From NCBI RefSeq assembly GCF_032118995.1, contig NC_092666.1, positions 12,474,501 through 12,538,500 on the forward strand: a DNA stretch of 64,000 bases, in the 5' to 3' direction. Below the pieces are notes generated by a model. That model ran no database searches and was not told the DNA's origin. It saw only the letters and a program-made list of their open reading frames with translations. How positions within the stretch are numbered: the first letter of the stretch is position 1; each line of letters starts with the position of its first letter. Below, piece after piece: positions 1-10,044 of this stretch. Origin of the DNA: Asterias amurensis (lineage: Eukaryota; Echinodermata; Asteroidea; Forcipulatida; Asteriidae). The translations under genes were made by a program, and so were the position numbers.

Positions 1-252
1 CGATTTTCCCTCATTTTGCCAACCAAAATGTTAGTGCGCACGCGCTGTGGGCAATTTACATACTTCATGGGAAGGGTCTATTAGGATGGTTTGTCAACTA
101 AATCATTCAGATTAAGAAGATTGGTCTATAATAAGTGCTTGTTACGCAAAAGTATGATTTAAAATCACTACACTGAAGACAAGACATGTCTCCTGTTTGC
201 ATGACTTATCATGGCTTCCGATAAAATACCGTATTCAGATAAGATACTTTCA

Positions 253-577
253 TTAAACACAATGTACACTATTGGTAATTTTCAAAGACCAGGCTTCTCA
301 CTTGGTGTATCTCAACATATGCATAAAGTAACAAACCTGTAAAAACTTGAGCTCAATTTGTCGTCGAAGTTGTGTGCTTTCATATGCTTGATTTCGTGAC
401 CTCAAATTCTAAATCTGAGGTCTCGAAATCAAATTCGTGAAAAATTACTTCTTTCTCGAAAACTACGTCACTTCAGAGGGAGCCGTTTCTCACAATGTTT
501 TATACCATCAACCTCTCCCTATTACTCGTCACCAAGAATTATTTTGAGTAATTACCAATAGTGTCCACTGCCTTTAA
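253..577. mobile_element. M1 MITE copy, left end degraded
   Basis: Member of the commonest repeat here (M1), about 380 bp when full. The ends are inverted repeats of TTAAAGGCAGTGGACACTAT, and inner hallmarks are a 'gagggagccgtttctcacaatg' type segment and a short palindrome around 'gacctc...gaggtc'. The left end is mutated; the right end is intact and stops at TTAA. No coding capacity. Confidence 0.8.
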
Positions 578-903
578 TTTTATGGGCCAAGAGCTTTTGC
601 AGCAGCAACATCAGATTACTGAATGCAGTCTTCAGCGTATTATTTGTAAAATAGTTTTGCAGTTTTTGTTTGAAAAATGCTGCCACCTTTGTATCCACGT
701 TTGGATTCACTACCTATATAGCACTCATAGAAAACCCAAACATTGATTACGTACGGCGTAAAGCCATTACGTGTAATTACCTGTCTCATTTAAAACCAAA
801 ATTAATATTCTTTATCCCCGATGCAAATTTAACATCTATTATATCGTTGCGGTACCCGCTGCCAAAACATAGGATTCGAACTGCCTCTAGCTACCGGGCA
901 ACC
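578..903. other. No gene recognised
   Basis: AT-rich sequence between an M1 element and a SINE. Short open frames lack recognisable protein features. A stretch near 790-840 recurs near 31808-31860, so part of it is dispersed repeat. Confidence 0.5.
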
Positions 904-1060
904 TCGGTAGTCTAGTTGGTAAGACACTGCTCTAGAATTGCAAGGGTCGTGGGTTCGAATCCCACCCGAGTAACATGCCTGTGATATTTTTTCACAGGAC
1001 TCGGGAAAGTACTGAGTATACAGTGCTTAAAACACATCGGTGTATGGGTAAAAACCATAC
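904..1060 (+). mobile_element. tRNA-derived SINE (S1)
   Basis: The first 70 bases look like a tRNA: an A-box-like TAGTCTAGTTGG, then a canonical B box GGGTTCGAATCCC and a 3' arm pairing with the 5' strand. A tail follows ('catgcctgtgatattttttc', then 'acacatcggtgtatgggtaa') that recurs in fragments near 46430, 56575 and 61225. The shared non-tRNA tail marks this as a SINE head rather than a working tRNA gene. Confidence 0.75.
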
Positions 1061-1065
1061 TTTTA

Positions 1066-1148
1066 AAACATCTTTCTACCCATAACAAACGGTTTCAAAC
1101 GCTGTTTATAGACCAACTCTTACGAACCAAGGCAACGTGTTCCTTTAA
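1066..1148. mobile_element. M2 MITE, right-end fragment
   Basis: Only the last 80 bases of an M2 element remain (ending 'caacgtgttcctttaa'). Its terminal TTAA is also the first TTAA of the following M1 element. Confidence 0.75.
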
Positions 1149-1530
1149 AGGCAGTGGACACTATTGGTAATTGTCAAAGACTAGCCTTTACAGTTAGTGT
1201 ATCTCAACATATGCATAAAATAACAAACCTGTGAAAATTTGAGCTCAATCGGTCATCGAACTTGCGAGATAATAATGAAAGAAAAAACACCATTGTCGTA
1301 CGAAGTTGTGTGCGTTTAGATGGTTGATTTCAAGACCTCAAGCTCTAAATCTAAGGTCTCAAAATCAAATTCGTGGAAAATTACTTCTTTCTCGAAAACT
1401 ATGGCACTTCAGAGGGAGCCGTTTCTCACAATGTTTTATACCATCAACCTCTCCCCATTACTCGTCACCAAGAAAGGATTTATGCTAATAATTATTTTGA
1501 GTAATTACCAATAGTGTCCACTGCCTTTAA
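1145..1530. mobile_element. M1 MITE, full length
   Basis: Both terminal inverted repeats are intact, from TTAAAGGCAGTGG to CCACTGCCTTTAA. It marks the outer edge of the recognisable left arm of the inverted segmental duplication. Confidence 0.85.
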
Positions 1531-2225
1531 TATTAAACTAACTAAAAAATCCACGCAATGCATGTTGATGAAGATTGATGATCATGCGTACAAATAGAAT
1601 ACACAAGCTTTGCCCATTGTTGCCGATTCTGAATCAGTTGCCTATTTTTACATTATCATAGACTTGTTGACAGGTCGATAATGTTTGTTGTGGTAAGCAC
1701 CTCATATGCGACTCTCGGGTTGCTACTGTTGCGCGAGATTATACTGGGGACGTAGTCGCACAAGCAGGAGCCACGCGAGCGAGCCAGTACGTAGTTTCGG
1801 TACAAAGATCACGTCGAGAGAGTTGCAGACAGAGAGTTGGTATGCTATTAGCTCGTTAAACGACTTGTCCACAAGTCTACATTACAAAAAAGAGCTACTT
1901 GCAGATTAACGGATACACCCCCAATGTGACATCACAACAGACTCTAATACCCGTTGTATGGTTGTAGCCATTTTCCTTCCTCAAGACTTCTCGATCTTTT
2001 CCGGTAAGTCCTTCGCTTGTAACTTTTAATACCGGTAGGCCTATTATACCGTAGGAGTAGTAGTTGGGAATGTAAGAAGACGCTTATATTTGCGTCAAGT
2101 CTGCAATATTACGTAAAAATTGTACCAAACTGCTGTGTCGACGCATGTCGACGTTAGTAGCGGACTGACGGTCTTTGCTCTGGGTATACGCCTTTTGGCA
2201 GCTGCATTCGACAACCAGAAAAGTA
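1531..2225 (+). other. Left outer arm of inverted duplication (promoter/first-exon-like)
   Basis: Read forwards, this stretch aligns with the reverse complement of 24130-25045. Examples are 'acacaagctttgccc', 'agacttgttgacaggtcg', 'acaaagatcacgtcg', 'cgacttgtccacaagtcta' and 'aggcctattata'. Both copies keep a strong 5' splice site (here GT at 2004-2005, inside 'ccggtaagtc'), while no conserved reading frame is visible. A promoter plus non-coding first exon is therefore a reasonable guess. The downstream partner on this side may have been the integrase-like fragment at 2404. Confidence 0.6.
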
Positions 2226-2403
2226 TTTTAGGTTCATTTCTATATCGATGAATGGTTGCATATTATACTCGGGCCTTGTATTCCGAACATCATTGTAAAA
2301 ATGCATTTTGTTATTTACAACTTTAACTAGATTAGGCCTGTGTTTATTTTGTCAGCGGCGAATTAAAGGTTGAACTTGTACATGCAACATTGGGAAATTT
2401 ATT

Positions 2404-2563
2404 GTTAAAACTCAAACAGACCAAGGAAATCACCAAGGATACAGATGGCTGCATTCGAAATGTGTTCAAGCTGGGCTGACCGTGGACAGGGAAACTGTAC
2501 GTTTGCTGCTGAAAATTTTAGATCCAGAGGGAGTTGAAATTAGGCTCAGAAAGAGACTGATAC
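2404..2563 (+). pseudogene. Integrase-core-like protein fragment
   Basis: In one frame this encodes GYRWLHSKCVQAGL, then RETVRLLLKILDPEGVEIR and LRKRL. That resembles the segment just before the DDE integrase core in the large animal family of transposon-derived 'integrase catalytic domain' proteins, a recognition from memory of the family pattern. The expected downstream part (an arginine-rich linker, then a W-H-D catalytic motif) is missing, because the frame runs straight into the 21-bp minisatellite. A remnant of a domesticated or transposon gene is likely; function is doubtful. Confidence 0.55.
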
Positions 2564-3097
2564 TAAGTGGCGGCCGCGAGATAATAAGTGGCGGCCGCAA
2601 GATAATAAGTGGCGGCCGCAAGATAATAAGTGGCGGCCGCAAGATATTAAGTGGCGGCCGCAAGATAATAAGTGGCGGCCGCAACTTACTAAGTTGCGGC
2701 CGCAAGATAATAAGTGGCGGCCGCAAGATACTAAGTGGCGGCCACGAGATAATAAGTGGCGGCCGCAAGATAATAAGTGGCGGCCGCAAGATAATAAGTG
2801 GCGGCCGCAACTTACTAAGTGGCGGCCGCAAGATAATAAGTGGCGGCCGCAAGATATTAAGTGGCGGCCGCAAGATAATAAGTGGCGGCCGCAAGATACT
2901 AAGTGGCGGCCGCGAGATAATAAGTGGCGGCCGCAAGATAATAAGTGGCGGCCGCAAGATAATAAGTGGCGGCCGCAACTTACTAAGTGGCGGCCGCAAG
3001 ATAATAAGTGGCGGCCACAAGATAATAAGTGGCGGCCGCGAGATACTAAGTGGCGGCCGCAAGATACTAAGTGGCGGCCGCAAGATATAAGTGGCGG
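2563..3097. repeat. 21-bp NotI-rich minisatellite, 25 units
   Basis: Tandem units of about 21 bp with consensus AAGTGGCGGCCGCAAGATAAT, each usually with a GCGGCCGC (NotI) palindrome. Variants (GAGATAAT, AAGATATT, AACTTACT, AAGATACT) recur in order. GAGATAAT falls at units 1, 9 and 17, and AACTTACT at 6, 12 and 20, giving an 8-unit (168 bp) higher-order period in the later part. Because 21 is divisible by three, long open frames run through on both strands (seven-residue repeats such as ISGGRKI). They are a by-product of the period. Confidence 0.95.
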
Positions 3098-3659
3098 TGC
3101 TGTGAAATACATCTCATTCAGTGAAACATTATGCACTTGTCAAGTGGCACCAATGGGGCTTCATAGAAAACACAATAAGAAGGACTTCACACTTTTTAAT
3201 TCTGTTGTGCACTCACTGCAATATCACAGTTTTAGCCAACTTTTGTTACATGTAAAGCTCTACACACTCATAATGTGTACGACTAGTTCATGGTGAAAGT
3301 GAAAGTTATGGCGAAGTTTGAGGACATAAATCCTTCTTATCCCTTGTTAAAACAATAAAGAATAATACCATAGCAATCTCCACTTGTTAAGTTTTGAAAG
3401 GGAAAATCTACATATACTTGTATAGAAAGGAAATCACAGTAAGTATGGCTTCACACTTTTAATTTCTGTTGTGCACTCGCTACAACTGCATGCTGTGTGT
3501 GGTGCACATATAGTGAGGCTTATGTAAAGGTTAAAAATTGGCTATTGACACAAAGGGGCTAGCAAGCAGCTGTTGAATAATTCAATGGGGGCATTAGTTC
3601 CAAATTTAGGGGGGGGGGGCAAAATGACAATTTAGGAGGTGGGGGTTCTACACCTGTAT
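3098..3659. other. No gene; internal direct repeat
   Basis: Non-coding. A segment of about 45 bp ('cttcacactttttaattctg' and onward to 'tgtgcactc') at 3183-3220 is repeated with changes at 3449-3485. A G-run lies at 3608-3620. Confidence 0.55.
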
Positions 3660-4130
3660 TCGTGTATTTAGAGTTAGTTCAGTTCGAGTGGCCCTTGTGG
3701 GAGAGTGCTCGTGTGGGCCAGCGGCGCTCCGTCCCCTAAGAGTCTGCACTGAAGACACGGTCCGTTGCTAAAGCACGACCGAGGAGGTGGGCGGGGCTTT
3801 CGCCCGGCTGGGTTGGGAGCCTGGGACACGGCCTTGACTTGGTGCGAAGACGGTCCTCCGAGTCGGAGGCATTCGAGAGAGAATGCCTCGTGGTCTTAAT
3901 CCACTTTTCAGCTCTGTCTGACCCAGAAAAAGGTTTTAAATGCGATTTGTGTTTTGATTCTGTGTACTTTTGACCCATTTCAAGTAATTTTGATTGACCC
4001 CGGATTGAGTCGGGCCCCACGGGACAAGGATCCGGGTCATTCTGACCGAAAGATGCTGTGCAATACTTCAGAAAATGTTCTTTATTTTTTCGTTTCTCAA
4101 TTTAAGTTCTTATATTTGTATTTAGATAAA
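3660..4130 (+). promoter_or_regulatory. 5' flank of TRIM copy 1, shared with copy 2
   Basis: Matches the reverse complement of 19773-20240 in patches, including a GC-rich block ('cgaccgaggaggtgggcggg', 'cccggctgggttggg') and 'gattgagtcgggcccc' just before the gene. Conservation between the diverged copies suggests promoter or 5' UTR, but also follows from their common origin. Confidence 0.5.
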
Positions 4131-6888
4131 ATGGCGAGTGTATCTACAGTACTACAGGAAATTGGTAAAGACTTTTTGGAATGTGGTATCTGTTTTGAAC
4201 GTTACACAAATCCCAAAATCCTCAGCTGCGTTCACAGCTTCTGTGAAAAATGTTTGGTTCAATACTATGGCAACGATGTTGTAAAAACGTGTCCAGTGTG
4301 TCGACAAGAGACGCGACTACCAGTGCCAGGGGGCATCAGTGGCCTCAAGACCAATGGGTTCATAATAACATTGAGGGAAAAAATCGAGCTCCAGGAGAAG
4401 GTTGCCAAAACATCATCAGACAAAGCAGAACGTAAAATGCCATGTGAAATATGTACTGAGAACGAGGTTACACATCATTGTTTAAACTGCTCTCAGAATA
4501 TCTGTCAGGGCTGCATGAAAAGTCACAGGCGAATCAAAGTTTCAGCTGATCACACAGTCGGAACCTTGGAAGATATTCGCGAGGGAAAAGTTACCCTACC
4601 AGAGGAACAAAAGGAGTACACGTGCAACAAACACAAAGGTGAGATCAATCGATTCTACTGTGAGACATGTCATGTCTTGATCTGCCGTGACTGTGTTGTT
4701 GTAGACCATTGCAAACCCAAACATCAGTACATTGATCGCGCGGTAGCTTCAGCCAAATACAAGAAGTTTTGGGAACAAATCTTCCCCGTGTTCAGCAGTA
4801 ACATCGAATATTCTGAAATATGTTTAGAGGATGAATACAATGCTCAGCAAAAATTTGAAAGGAAAACTGCACAAACAGTGAAAGAGGTAAAGAAGGGAGC
4901 AGATTGGGTGAGGGACAAAGTGAAAGCCGAAGAAGACCGACTTCTTGGAGAGATCCGGGTCCTTAAGAAGGATCGTACCGCAGCAATTAAAGAACACATC
5001 AAGTCAATTAAATCTTTGCTTCAGAGGAAACAACATACGCTGGCCATCGCAAGAGATGTCACCAACAAAGGCTCAGATAGCGACTTTCTGTCTTTATTCC
5101 CAATCATCAACCAAGATTTGAATTTCTTAAGTCGTTATGTCCCCCCTCAATTTGATGCCAATTTCCACTATCAGCGCCTCGATCACACTGGGTCCATTAA
5201 ACTAGGCAAACTTAATCTCGGAAGTAAGTGGGAGTTGCGTTGTGAAGTCGGTGGCGATTTGGGGAGGTATGGACCAATGTCGTTTTGGGATGTAACAGTT
5301 CTGCCGGGTGATACGCTTGCAGGTACTACCACTGATGGACGAATGGCTATCTTCAACACTGGTGGTGGACTTGAGAAAACTATAAAACTTCCCTCTGGAC
5401 GTAAGTGTTCTGACGAAAAACAAGTTATTTCACTTGAAGCTTTGTTGCGGTGAAGACCAGAAACTTCAAATTATGTTTTACGAGACTGAAAACCTTTTGA
5501 TTAAAGCCGTGAAGAAAAAACCCCAGACATTTCATCTTTAAGCAGTATTATGAAAAACTCTTTAAATATATGAACTGATATTTGATGGTCTATACTCACG
5601 ACTGCGGGCGTTGTGTGGGTTTGATTGCTGACCGAATTCACGCACCAACATGTCACCGCTTATAAACTAAATGTTTTACAGGCAACCAATACAATTGGAA
5701 ATTTAATTAAGCCTTCATGCAATCATTCCAGAGTGTCTATTCTATTTGTTTTCATTTCAGGTCATTATGGCATTGCATCTTTTCACTCTTGCCCAGTGGT
5801 TGCTGATGACGACGGAAACGTTCAGATATACAATCATGATTTCACGCTAGCCTCTCGGTTCTGCGTAGTCCCTTTAGAACTAAGGCAAGTGAAAAGTTAC
5901 AAAACATGAATTATATTCGTTTCATCCCGCCAAATAAATAGTTCGTTACCACAAAATGATATTTCCTTCCCCCAAAATACTCATTTGTTCCCTTGAAAAA
6001 ATGTAATTCCTCATAATACTACATCATCCCCTCAAACTAATATCCGTTCACCTGAATTATTTTTAACAAAATATGTTCCCTCGAAAATAACGTTTACCCC
6101 TGAATCTTTCCCCCGAAATAACTATTTCGTTCACTCGAATTGTTATTTAGGGGGAATGATATAGCATTTCGAGTGACAGTAGTAGTATTTCGAGGTAGCG
6201 AAATACTATTTAGTGGTACAGCGAATTACTATTTAGAGGGAACTAAATAGTTGAGCAGCTTCCGTGGACACTTTGTATGCCATTAAGTTTCCAAGTATCA
6301 TGGCCAGCCTGTTATAATTGTGTCCTTTTGTTTCTTAGTTAGTTTTGTATAGTTGACTTTTCGATCTAAACGAAATTGTCATTATATTATTTAAAGCTGA
6401 GTGAGAAGAGAACCGTTGATATCGGAACTAATGAAATAATATTTCGTTGGAATGCAATTTTAAAATAGTTTTTTTAAAACATTTTCAAACTTTTTCATTG
6501 CCCCTTCAGCTTACACTCCTGGACACATCTTTCTTTTCAGCCAATGTTCGCTGCCCACACGAGTATTTGTGTAAGGAAAGACGACACTCTTCTGGTAGGT
6601 TATCCCAGCAGAAATATGATATTGATCAAACCCACCATGAATGGTCAGCCTGTCAGCTACTGCAGGGGCGTATGCTGCCACAGCTCAGGTATCTACGTTG
6701 CAGTTGTCAAAGTACTTGACTCTGATTCTGGTTATGATAGCCATATCCATCGTTATGATGGTGATGGGAAGTTCCTCTCCTGTATAATTCAGGGCTTGAG
6801 TCATCCAAATGGAATCACCTTCACGGAAGATGGTCATCACTTGACAGTAGTAGACGGCAAAATAGTGAAAATTTACCGAGCCGTATAA
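4131..6888 (+). CDS. TRIM-NHL type E3 ubiquitin ligase, copy 1 (three exons, damaged)
   Basis: Proposed exons 4131-5400, 5761-5888 and 6541-6888, giving about 581 residues. Exon 1 has a C3HC4 RING (C18, C21, C33, H35, C38, C41, C54, C57), B-box 1 (about 105-143), B-box 2 (about 165-201) and a coiled coil (about 210-330). NHL-type propeller sequence follows and continues in exons 2-3. Such proteins transfer ubiquitin to substrates bound by the propeller; the substrate is unknown. The start is the ATG after 'ataaa', at the same place as in the paralogue. Oddities: the donor used at exon 2 in the paralogue (AAAAG|gtacag) reads AAAAG|ttacaa here. An upstream GT at 5889-5890 and an AG at 6539-6540 would keep the frame. 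Exon 3 lacks about 50 residues of propeller. If exon 2 is read through, the protein stops at 5907. It may be functional or becoming a pseudogene. Confidence 0.7.
5925..6265. repeat. Degenerate CGAAATA/TTTCG low-complexity tract in TRIM intron 2
   Basis: Irregular short motifs such as 'ttcgttccctcgaaata' in both orientations. The same kind of tract lies in the corresponding intron of copy 2 (17380-17422 and 17833-18060), so it predates the duplication. Confidence 0.65.
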
Positions 6889-7734
6889 TCTCCACTGCGA
6901 GATTTATGCCCCCCCCCCAACTTGAATCTGAAACGTTTTACACAATCTCAGATTTAAATTTCGGGCATAACAACGCCGCCAGTTACAAAAAATGATAATC
7001 GTTTACACTACATCACTCTGTGATTTCCCCTTTTCCAAGCTGACTTGTAAAATTGCGACTGATCATGAAATATTTTGGTGTAAAAAAAAAAGAAATTCAC
7101 CACTTTAATAATCGTCATATTTTGTAATATTTTATATTATTTTATTGCGTTTTTTTAAAGTTTTTACATTGTATCACCTGTTATTGTGCAGCTTAAAAAT
7201 TGTAATTCTATTCCATAGTAACTATATACTGTCAAAAACCAATGCCTTAGATGTTATTCACAGTATAAGCTTTTGATGCTAGGTAAAAGCCGATACAAAA
7301 TTATTGTGTTTCATTTAAAACCTTGCAACAAAACCTTCTAAAAAATTCTCAGGTACCAGGAAGCATATTTTATTATGCACATGTTCCCTATTGGATCGGT
7401 TCTCAAAAGGTGTTGTAACATAGTCTTATCAAAAGACAAGATTTGGCAATGTCAGTACAAAAACCCTCTCTGTGGTTAAAAAACGCTGTCAGGAAGGAGA
7501 GGCTTTTATTGTTCCCTAAAGACCAAACCCTTCAAGGTGCGGCGGATATAGCGAACAAAACTGTGCACTTCGTCATCAAAGTTTCGCGCCTAAACTCTAC
7601 GCCTCTCCGGTACAGTTTTTTTTTTTTTTTTTTTTTTGGGGGGGGGGACACTTTGAGTTTTACCTCTGACCATATTAGGTCATTGACCAAATAAATCTTT
7701 ATAAAGTACATGTTTACTTGTTTTGTTTACTTCT
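6889..7734. other. 3' flank of TRIM copy 1, no gene
   Basis: AT-rich with homopolymers (C-run 6909-6918, T-run 7616-7637, G-run 7638-7647). AATAAA occurs at 7690-7695 but is not clearly this gene's polyadenylation signal. No protein-like open frame. Confidence 0.5.
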
Positions 7735-8700
7735 CGAGAGGTTATAGCCTATCAAATTTCGGTCCTCCAGCAGACAGTGGCAAGGAGTACGCGCTGTTTA
7801 CACTGATATATCGCTGGAAAAGAAATGAAATGAAGAAATTTGAAACACATTTTCATTCCATCTTGAGAGGCTAGCCTATCAAAACGTGGTCCTCCAACAT
7901 ACAGTGGCAAGGTGAACGCGCTGTTTACACTGATATATCGCTGGAAAAGAAATGAAATGAAGAAATTTGAAACAAGTTTTCAATCAATCTTGAGAGGCTA
8001 ATCAATCTGTGGTCCTCCAACATACAGTAGCAAGGAGAACGCGCTGTTTGCATTGCTATATCGCTGGGGGGAATTAAATGAAGGAATTTGAAACAAATTT
8101 TCATTCCATCTTGAGAGGCTAGCCAATCAATTTGTGGTCCTCCAGCAGATAGTGGCAAGGAAAACGCGTTGTTTACACTGATATATCGCTTACAAAAAAT
8201 GAATGAAAAAATTTGAAGAAACAAATTCGTTCCACCTCGAGAGTGGGCTAACATATCAAATGTTGGTCTTTCAGCAGACAGTGGCGAGGAGAACGCGCTG
8301 TTTACACTGATCAAAACATATTAGGCTTAAGGTCTGCAGATATATCCTTAAAACAAATTGGAATGAAGAAATTAGAAACAAACTTTCATTCCATATCGGG
8401 AAGCTAGCGAGTAGGGCGTATGATATTAAATTTCGTTCCGCAGCTCACAATGGCAAGGAAAACGCAAAACATGAAACAAAATTGTTCACATGTTCTTGAA
8501 GTATTATTTTCTTCTGATGGTCTGCAGCTATCAATCATAAACAAATGAAAAAAAGAAAGACATTTATGAACGATTTCATTACATCTCATGAGGAAAGCGA
8601 ATATTTTGATACAAATTTTACACACATGGGCCTCATGTGAGCCGAGCAAATGACACTAATTAAACCATAATGTTATTTCATCTTTTTAAAGCTATTTCTA
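7735..8700. repeat. About 125-bp tandem repeat array
   Basis: At least five units starting near 7735, 7861, 7988, 8109 and 8235, each with 'gagaggctag', 'ggtcctccag', 'acagtggcaaggag', 'aacgcgctgtttacactgat' and 'gaagaaatttgaaac'. One or two more diverged units follow. No conserved frame. Related units occur at 10440-10870 and 26585-26945. Confidence 0.85.
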
Positions 8701-8789
8701 TCATCTGAAGGTCAGCAAATATCATTAATAAAAATTAAATAAGTTAAACAAAAATTTAATTTAAAGGTTAGCGTTAACACCATTTAATG

Positions 8790-8900
8790 ATAATCTCTAA
8801 ATGAGTTGGGGTCACGGTTCTTCAACTCGACGTTTCGATCAGTATGCTCTGATCGTCTTCTGGGGAAAGCTGCATACGTATAATTAAAGTTATCAAATTC
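8790..8900 (+). repeat. Dispersed repeat with GATCAG...CTGATC hairpin
   Basis: 'cgacgtttcgatcagtatgc' then 'tctgatcgtcttc' folds into a short stem. Relatives lie at 11230-11345 (+) and 49965-50035 (reverse). Such motifs occur near the ends of retroelements in other invertebrates; the family is not assigned here. Confidence 0.5.
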
Positions 8901-8924
8901 CAACACACCGTGGACCTGTATCTA

Positions 8925-9765
8925 AACAAGGCATGGGTCTGGGTTCTTTTACACAATGTCCAAAGACTTACATTAATTTCAAACTTTAACAGTTTGAAGA
9001 TAATAATAATAGAAAGCTTCCCTTAAAATATTACTTGCTGAGGTGCTTCAGTTTTTGAGAAATGGGTAAAACAATGTCACACAAATTAATTTAGTCTTAG
9101 TTTTAGCATGTGAACGTATTGACTAGTTATGGTATTTTACCATAACATAACATAACTGGTTATTAATACGTTTTTAAATGCAAAATAATTTTCGTCTCAC
9201 TGACAGTGAGACAAAAAATTGTGTGACTTGTTTTACTCATTTCTCAAAAACTACAGCACCTCAGTAACTAACATTTCAAGGCAAGCTTTCTAACAACATT
9301 ATCTTCAAACGGTGTAAGTTTAAAGGAACACGTTGCCTTGGATCGGTCGAGTTGGTTAAAACAAAAGCGTTTGTAACCGTTTTTTATAAAATGCATATGG
9401 TTGGAAAGATGTTTTAAAAGTAGAATACAATGATCCACACAAGTTTGCCTCGAAATTGCGGGGTTTTCCTTCTACTGTGCGAACTTACATGGTCGGCCAT
9501 TTATGGGAGTCAAAATTTTGACCCCCATAAATGGCCGACGTGTTAGTCGACGAGGTAAAAGGAAAACCACGCAATTTCGAGGCATGTTTGTGTGGATCAT
9601 TGTATTCTACTTTTACAACATCTTTCTACCCATATGCATTTTATAAAAAACGGTTACAAACGCTTTTCAAAGACCAACTCGACCGATCCAAGGCAACGTG
9701 TTCCTTTAATGTAAATCTGTGAACAAGTTGTTTTGTGTCATACAAAAAAGACCCAAATCCTTTAA
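8925..9765. mobile_element. M5 MITE interrupted by an M2 element
   Basis: The outer halves match the M5 element at 61819-62172: 'gaaagcttccc', 'gaggtgct', 'tttttgagaaatg', then the inverted arm, ending 'acccaaatcctttaa'. The right arm is split at TTAA by a complete M2 copy (9320-9709). Confidence 0.75.
9320..9709. mobile_element. M2 MITE, full-length palindrome, nested in M5
   Basis: About 390 bp with arms from TTAAAGGAACACGTTGCC to its complement. The centre is 'gggagtcaaaattttgac' flanked by the inverted GTCGGCCATTTATGG. It could fold along its whole length. Flanking M5 sequence resumes on both sides of TTAA. Confidence 0.85.
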
Positions 9766-9879
9766 GCTATATTTGTTTTTTTCTTCTGAGGGTGCAATTA
9801 TAAATAATTAAAAAAATCCTTCTTCGGAGAATTTAAATGTGAGTATATATGTTTATTGTTATCAGATGTCAGCATAATA

Positions 9880-10015
9880 TAATAATAATTATATAATAAT
9901 ACTATCGAAGTCTTATATAGCGCACGTATCTACCAACCAAGGTACTCAAGGCGCTGAGTATATACAAACTTTCAGAAAGATTGGTAATTGCAGTGAGTAA
10001 TTTTGAGACCCAATT
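9880..10015. repeat. Dispersed repeat with (TAA)n and GTCTTATATAGCGCACG core
   Basis: An AT-rich microsatellite followed by 'gtcttatatagcgcacgt' and 'aaggtactcaaggcgctgag'. The same block occurs at 44155-44260 in intron 9 of TMEM145. Probably the 3' end of a retroelement or SINE. Confidence 0.6.
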
Positions 10016-10044
10016 ATTTAGCACCTTATAAGAGTTAAAAAGGT

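Noticed and set aside
904..975. Functional tRNA gene
   Set aside because: A and B boxes are present, but the same tail follows related heads elsewhere and the anticodon stem is imperfect; a SINE fits better. The same reasoning applies to 10198-10292, 41000-41092, 43430-43525 and 27078-27160.
2563..3097. CRISPR array
   Set aside because: Units are contiguous with no unique spacers, and the DNA is eukaryotic.
2466..3136. Long open frames on both strands over the 21-bp repeat (about 200 codons)
   Set aside because: They exist because the unit length is divisible by three and contains no stop in several frames. The only non-repeat, protein-like part is the short integrase-like stretch before it.
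9531..9722. Open frame starting MADVLVDEVKGK
   Set aside because: It lies wholly inside the M2 palindrome and recurs, with variation, in other M2 copies (16311, 55823), so it is a by-product of the repeat.
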